A stretch of 9,560 bases of DNA. Origin: an uncultured Clostridium sp. (lineage in GTDB: Bacteria > Bacillota > Clostridia > TANB77 > CAG-508). The DNA is taken from the NCBI GenBank assembly GCA_945937855.1, contig CAMEUC010000036.1, forward strand, positions 1-9,560, in the 5' to 3' direction. Positions 6,306 to 9,560 of the stretch are shown one piece after another. The translations under genes and the position numbers were made by a program. The notes beneath the pieces were generated by a model. It was not told where the DNA came from, ran no database searches, and was given only the letters and a program-made list of their open reading frames with translations. Each line of letters begins with the position of its first letter. Position 1 is the first letter of the stretch.

Positions 6306-7667
6306 TTACATATTCTCTTTTAGTTGTAGCACCGCTACACATTCCACATGGCTCGTAAACGGAAACATATCTACTGGTTGTACTTCTTTTATTTCATATT
6401 CTTCGTTTAGCTTCCTTAGGTCTCTTGAAAGTGTTGCTGGATTGCAACTTATATAGACAATTTTTTTAGGGCTTATTTTTAGTAAAGTTTCTATTGCTAC
6501 ATTATCACATCCTTTTCTTGGTGGGTCTATAAATACTACGTCTGGTTGTATCTTTTCTTCTTGTATAAGTTTTGGCAATTCATCCTCTACATTTCCAACT
6601 ATAAATTTAGCATTTTCTATATTGTTTATTTTTGCATTTTCTTTAGCATCTTTTATTGCTTCTGGTACAGTTTCTATGCCATATAAATATTTTGCATGTT
6701 TTGATGCACATATTCCTATTGTTCCAATTCCACAATAAAGGTCGAATATTGTTTCTTTTCCTGTTAACTGTGCACCTTCAATTGCTATAGTGTATAATTT
6801 TTCTGTTTGTATTGGATTTACTTGATAAAATGACATTGGAGATATTTTAAATGTAGCTCCCAATAAGTCATCTGTTATATATCCATCTCCAAAAAGTATT
6901 TTATTTTCTTGTCCTAATATTACATTTGTATTTTTAGGATTTATGTTTTTTACTATTGTTTTTATTTCCGGATACTTTTCTACTATAAATTTTATTAATT
7001 CTGATTCTTTAGTTATTTGCTCCTTGTTTGTAACCAAAACTAACATTATTTCTTTGGCTTTTATACCTATCCTTAAATATATATGCCTTATTTCTCCTGT
7101 TTGTTTTTCTTCATCATATACAGGTATATTATTTTCTACTATAAAATTAAAAACATCATTTGCTATTGCTTGAGTCAATTTATCTTGAATAAGACAATCT
7201 TGTGTACTTATTATCCTATGCGAACGCTTTGCGAAAACTCCCATAGCAGGTTTATTATCTATTATTCCTACTGGATATTGTAATTTATTTCTATAATTAT
7301 ATGGATTTTCCATTCCTATACAATCTTTTACTTTTATGTTTTGTAATCCTGATTTTTTTAAATTGTTTTCCACTATTGATTTTTTTAATTTTAATGTTTC
7401 TTGATATTTCATATGTCTTAAATTACATCCACCACATTTATTAAATGTTAAACAGTCAGATTTATTTCTATTTTCTGAGCTTTCTAATATTTCTATTATT
7501 TTTCCATATGCTTGGTTTTTTAACACTTTTACAATTCTTATTTTTACTTTTTCACCTTTTATAGCATTATCAATAAAAACTGTAAGTCCTTCTATTTTAG
7601 CAATTCCTTCTCCTTGATATCCATTATCTACAACATCGACAACATATTCTTCATTTTTCTTTAACAT
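6306..7667 (-). CDS. rlmD: 23S rRNA (uracil-1939-C5)-methyltransferase RlmD/RumA family
   Basis: These enzymes transfer a methyl group from SAM to C5 of a 23S rRNA uridine. In Firmicutes one enzyme (RlmCD) can modify both U747 and U1939, so the exact target is uncertain. The 453-residue protein begins with a TRAM RNA-binding domain (about 3-60). Iron-sulfur ligands Cys72, Cys78, Cys81 (CGGC) and Cys158 are present. The SAM domain has DLYCGIGTIG (309-318) and DPPRKGCD (381-388). The catalytic nucleophile is Cys408 in ISCNPATLSRDL, and Glu442 in HVECV is the likely general base. Nothing essential is missing. RBS AAAGGTGA precedes the ATG, with a near-consensus promoter so close that the leader is only about a dozen bases. 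It is divergent from the DUF378 gene. Confidence 0.93.
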   Translation of the reverse strand: MLKKNEEYVVDVVDNGYQGEGIAKIEGLTVFIDNAIKGEKVKIRIVKVLKNQAYGKIIEILESSENRNKSDCLTFNKCGGCNLRHMKYQETLKLKKSIVENNLKKSGLQNIKVKDCIGMENPYNYRNKLQYPVGIIDNKPAMGVFAKRSHRIISTQDCLIQDKLTQAIANDVFNFIVENNIPVYDEEKQTGEIRHIYLRIGIKAKEIMLVLVTNKEQITKESELIKFIVEKYPEIKTIVKNINPKNTNVILGQENKILFGDGYITDDLLGATFKISPMSFYQVNPIQTEKLYTIAIEGAQLTGKETIFDLYCGIGTIGICASKHAKYLYGIETVPEAIKDAKENAKINNIENAKFIVGNVEDELPKLIQEEKIQPDVVFIDPPRKGCDNVAIETLLKISPKKIVYISCNPATLSRDLRKLNEEYEIKEVQPVDMFPFTSHVECVAVLQLKENM

Positions 7668-7684
7668 TAAAAATCACCTTTTAA

Positions 7685-7713
7685 ATTATATTTTAAAACT
7701 TCCCTTTTTTCAA
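7685..7713 (-). promoter_or_regulatory. Near-consensus sigma-A promoter of rlmD
   Basis: TTGAAA (7708-7713), 17 bases, then a perfect TATAAT (7685-7690) on the minus strand. The expected start point is only about 11 bases before the ATG at 7667, giving a very short leader that contains little beyond the RBS. Confidence 0.75.
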
Positions 7714-7773
7714 GTTTTATGTATATTTTCTTGAATTTATTAAATAATATTATAAAAAAGGAGATAACGTATT

Positions 7774-7968
7774 ATGAAAGTTTTGAATTATATTGTACTT
7801 ACTTTACTAATCATAGGCGCACTTAACTGGCTTTTAATTGGTCTTTTTGAATTTAACCTAGTAAGTTTTATATTTGGAGAATTATCATTTTTGTCCAGAC
7901 TTATTTATGTTCTAGTTGGAATTTGTGGTGTTTGGGCAATAGCTTTCTATAGTAAAATAACTGATTAA
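7774..7968 (+). CDS. DUF378 family small membrane protein
   Basis: This 64-residue protein contains two hydrophobic segments (about 4-23 and 39-60) separated by a short FEFNLVSFIFGE loop. The N-terminal block LNYIVLTLLIIGALNWLLIG is characteristic of DUF378 proteins (YuzA-like), which are widespread in Firmicutes and whose function is unknown. AAGGAG lies ten bases before the ATG. A strong terminator follows seven bases after the stop, so it is monocistronic. It is the only gene on the plus strand here and is divergent from rlmD. I found no well-spaced promoter in the 106-base gap; the closest candidate, TTGAAT at about 7731, has a poorly spaced TATAAA. Confidence 0.85.
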   Translation: MKVLNYIVLTLLIIGALNWLLIGLFEFNLVSFIFGELSFLSRLIYVLVGICGVWAIAFYSKITD

Positions 7969-7974
7969 ATGCAT

Positions 7975-8010
7975 AAAAAAGAAATCACTTTTTTCGTGAT
8001 TTCTTTTTTT
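7975..8010 (+). terminator. Intrinsic terminator of the DUF378 gene
   Basis: AAAAAAGAAATCAC (7975-7988) pairs with GTGATTTCTTTTTT (7996-8009) across a seven-base loop, and the 3' arm ends in a run of seven T. This is a textbook rho-independent terminator. Confidence 0.9.
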
Positions 8011-8077
8011 GGTGCCAACGACGTAGACATTTACAACTCGTTAGCTCTCTTGACGAATGACTAAATAGTCATTCAAG
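8011..8077. repeat. GC-richer intergenic segment with a bulged hairpin
   Basis: Immediately after the terminator the sequence is noticeably less A+T-rich than its surroundings. Its second half contains CTTGACGAATGACT (8049-8062) and AGTCATTCAAG (8067-8077), which form an 11-bp stem with a three-base bulge and an AAAT loop. A weaker AACGA/TCGTT pair lies at 8017-8042. No T run follows on either strand, so it is not an ordinary terminator. It may be an intergenic repeat element. Confidence 0.35.
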
Positions 8078-8130
8078 TTATAAATATATTACCAAATTAT
8101 TTTATAAAAATCAAGTATTTAATAAGAAAA

Positions 8131-8161
8131 TATAGAGTGATATTTTATAAACCACTCTATA
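8131..8161 (-). terminator. Terminator of the zinc-ribbon gene
   Basis: TATAGAGTG (8131-8139) pairs with CACTCTATA (8153-8161). On the minus strand the stem is followed by TTTTCTTATT, and it starts seven bases after the stop at 8168. Confidence 0.65.
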
Positions 8162-8167
8162 ACTGAA

Positions 8168-9190
8168 TTATAGTTTTAATTTTTTGCAAATAGGACATCT
8201 GCCGCTGCCTTTTCTTTCGTTATAAACATGTCTTTGATATTCATGACCATTTTTGCATTTCCACCAAACTTTTTTACTATAACTTTTACTAATTGATTTA
8301 GGCGTAATTCCTAATTTATTATTCTTTTCATAATTCCATTTTTCCAATAATTCAGGATTCGTCGTTGCTAAATCATTAAAACCAACTAATATCTTGTTTC
8401 CAGAACAATACGGACACCCTGTACCACGTCTTCGAGCTGGAATAGTAGCTTCATAGCTATGATTGTTACTACAAATCCACCAGATTTTTTTATGAGTTCC
8501 TTTAGTTACTTCATCAGGTTTAATGGTATTCTTACTATAATCCCATTCTTTCAATAATTCTGGATTTGTTGATGCTATATCATTAAATCCTTTAAGAACT
8601 TTATTTCCAGAACAATATGGGCAACAAGTTCCTTTTGATTTTGTTCTATTAACAATTGAAGATTTATATTCATGACCTTTTTCGCATTTCCACCAGACTT
8701 TTTTATCTGTATTTTTCTTTACATTCTGTGGTTTAATTCCTAATTGGTCGTTTTTTTCGTAATCCCATTCTTTTAATAATTCTGGAAATAATGTAGCAAT
8801 ATCATTCTCTCCACTTATAGCATATCTTCCAGAGCAGTACGGACAATTAGAACCTCTAGCTCTATTGTTTAATGTTGTTGTCCATTCATGACCATTCTTA
8901 CATTTCCAATGAATCATTTTAGTTGAATTGAGAACAACATTTTCTGGTTTGATTCCTAACTTATCATTTTTTTCATAGTCCCATTCTTCTAATAATTCAG
9001 GATTAGTTGTTGCCAAATCATTAAATCCTATGATAATCTTCTTATTGGCACAATATGGACATTTGGTTTGTTGATTTACTTTGTTTGAAACAATAGCTTG
9101 ATAGTTATGACCTTTTTCACATTTCCACCAAAATTTGACTTTACCACCTAAAATAATTTCATCTGGTTTTATATCAAGCTTATCATTTTT
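8168..9190 (-). CDS. Zinc-ribbon repeat protein (DUF4379-like), 3' part in the shifted frame
   Basis: This frame is open from 9190, directly after the A6 run, to the TAA at 8168 and encodes repeats 2 to 6 of the zinc-ribbon protein. Each unit runs PELLKEWDYEKN, a short linker with IKP, WWKCKNGHEY, then about 20 residues and CPYCSG. All five units keep the C-x3-H plus C-x2-C ligands. No ATG with an RBS exists near the beginning (a TTG at 9016 lies mid-repeat), so this is almost certainly the continuation of the ORF starting at 9456, with a -1 frame change at 9186-9191. Joined, the protein is 429 residues. The family is a probable nucleic-acid-binding zinc ribbon, in some proteins attached to a restriction-endonuclease-like domain. 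No such domain is present here. Confidence 0.8.
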   Translation of the reverse strand, partial: KNDKLDIKPDEIILGGKVKFWWKCEKGHNYQAIVSNKVNQQTKCPYCANKKIIIGFNDLATTNPELLEEWDYEKNDKLGIKPENVVLNSTKMIHWKCKNGHEWTTTLNNRARGSNCPYCSGRYAISGENDIATLFPELLKEWDYEKNDQLGIKPQNVKKNTDKKVWWKCEKGHEYKSSIVNRTKSKGTCCPYCSGNKVLKGFNDIASTNPELLKEWDYSKNTIKPDEVTKGTHKKIWWICSNNHSYEATIPARRRGTGCPYCSGNKILVGFNDLATTNPELLEKWNYEKNNKLGITPKSISKSYSKKVWWKCKNGHEYQRHVYNERKGSGRCPICKKLKL

Positions 9191-9456
9191 TCATAGTTCC
9201 ATTCTTTTAATAATTCTGGGTGTTTGGTTGCAAAATCATTATAGCCTTTTAATAATTGCTGATTAGCACAAATAGGGCAATTAACATTTCTATTTGTTTT
9301 TTGTGCTACTGATATTTGATATTCATGACCTTTTTTACATTTCCACCAGACTTTCTTACTACTACCTGAAGTCAAATCAGCTGGATTATATAAAATGTTT
9401 TTTTCTTGATTCCATTCTTTCATTAATTCTTTATTATCAATTAATCTATCTGACAT
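9169..9456 (-). CDS. Zinc-ribbon repeat protein (DUF4379-like), 5' part
   Basis: This ORF starts at the ATG at 9456 (MSDRLIDNKELMKEWNQEKN), nine bases after the RBS AAAGGTG. Upstream in-frame ATGs at 9465 and 9534 overlap or precede that RBS and look wrong. It encodes repeat 1 (WWKCKKGHEY, then CPICAN) and the first residues of repeat 2 (PELLKEWNYEK), then leaves the conserved frame at GAA-AAA-ATG and stops at 9169. A seventh A in the run at 9186-9191 would restore GAA-AAA-AAT-GAT and join it to the remaining five repeats. Either the assembly lacks an A, the gene has mutated, or slippage on the A run makes full-length product. The truncated form alone would hold a single zinc ribbon. Confidence 0.8.
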   Translation of the reverse strand: MSDRLIDNKELMKEWNQEKNILYNPADLTSGSSKKVWWKCKKGHEYQISVAQKTNRNVNCPICANQQLLKGYNDFATKHPELLKEWNYEKMISLI

Positions 9457-9502
9457 ATATAACATCACCTTTAATACTACAAAAACGTAATTAATTGCTC
9501 TT

Positions 9503-9531
9503 ATTATATAACAAAAGACTGATAATATCAA
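9503..9531 (-). promoter_or_regulatory. Near-consensus promoter of the zinc-ribbon gene
   Basis: TTGATA (9526-9531), 17 bases, then a perfect TATAAT (9503-9508) on the minus strand, about 46 bases before the ATG at 9456. The -35 lies inside the palindrome at 9517-9544. Confidence 0.65.
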
Positions 9532-9544
9532 CATATTATCAGTC
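9517..9544. promoter_or_regulatory. Perfect 12-bp palindrome overlapping the -35 element
   Basis: GACTGATAATAT (9517-9528) and ATATTATCAGTC (9533-9544) flank a CAAC centre. It covers the -35 of the zinc-ribbon promoter, as a repressor operator would. On the minus strand it is followed by TTTTGTTAT, so it could instead be the terminator of a minus-strand gene lying beyond the window, or serve both roles. Confidence 0.55.
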
Positions 9545-9560
9545 CTAGAAATTGTAATTT

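Larger units (their letters stand above)
8168..9456 (-). repeat. Six tandem zinc-ribbon coding repeats
   Basis: Repeat units begin, in the minus-strand direction, near 9456 (unit 1, variant start), 9219, 9001, 8785, 8563 and 8356, so full units are 207 to 219-222 bases long (69-74 residues). They are diverged at the DNA level but keep the PELL, EW(D/N)Y, WWKC..GH and CP(Y/I)C blocks. The last unit ends with CPICKKLKL and no further domain. Confidence 0.85.

Noticed and set aside
8168..9016. Starting a separate gene at the TTG at 9016.
   Set aside because: The TTG is in the middle of a conserved repeat (DLATTNPELL) with no RBS, and the frame is open and conserved upstream to 9190.
1..9560. 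CRISPR array, tRNA, rRNA or transposase.
   Set aside because: No short regularly spaced direct repeats, tRNA cloverleaf, rRNA segment or transposase motif seen on either strand. The only regular repeats are the protein-coding zinc-ribbon units.

Overview
The window is a low-GC, chromosome-like stretch from a spore-forming member of the Clostridia (Firmicutes). The lineage call rests on strong A+T bias, purine-rich AGGAG-type ribosome binding sites, the adjacent spore germination pair cwlJ and gerQ, a flavin-reductase/rubredoxin fusion typical of anaerobic Clostridia, and housekeeping genes rlmH, pgeF and rlmD. I cannot name a species. All genes but one are on the minus strand, so the text order below (low to high coordinate) runs against transcription.

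Layout. 1-1478: pgeF, rlmH and the first codons of an unidentified gene form a tight operon; each RBS overlaps the preceding stop codon, and a sigma-A-like promoter precedes pgeF. 1499-2499: a membrane-anchored L,D-transpeptidase with its own near-consensus promoter and a +1 frame break near its C-terminus. 2529-3409: cwlJ-gerQ, the cortex-lytic hydrolase and the coat protein that localises it; cwlJ also has a +1 frame break, near its N-terminus. 3449-5147: an alpha/beta hydrolase followed by the high-molecular-weight rubredoxin gene, probably one transcript ending at a hairpin. 5148-5545: a gap of about 400 bases holding one strong terminator. 5546-6169: a ferritin-like diiron protein with a leader rich in inverted repeats. 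6181-7713: rlmD and a possible gene remnant behind it. 7774-8010: a small DUF378 membrane protein, the only plus-strand gene, with a clear terminator. 8131-9544: a six-repeat zinc-ribbon protein broken by a -1 frame change in an A6 run, with a promoter overlapped by a perfect palindrome.

The most unusual signal is the pair of +1 frame breaks. In both the transpeptidase and cwlJ, the conserved protein is restored by skipping one C that precedes a glycine GGN codon, so the zero-frame codon at each break is CGG. By my hand scan these are the only in-frame CGG codons among roughly 2,680 codons in the window. This resembles known +1 shift sites (prfB CUU-UGA-C, Ty1 CUU-AGG-C) and could mean programmed shifting at a starved or unassigned CGG codon. 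Assembly or sequencing indels, or plain mutations, remain the main alternative, particularly because a third gene carries a homopolymer frame break.

Functionally the window mixes cell-wall and spore genes (pgeF, L,D-transpeptidase, cwlJ, gerQ), 23S rRNA methyltransferases (rlmH, rlmD), and likely redox or iron proteins (rubredoxin fusion, ferritin-like).
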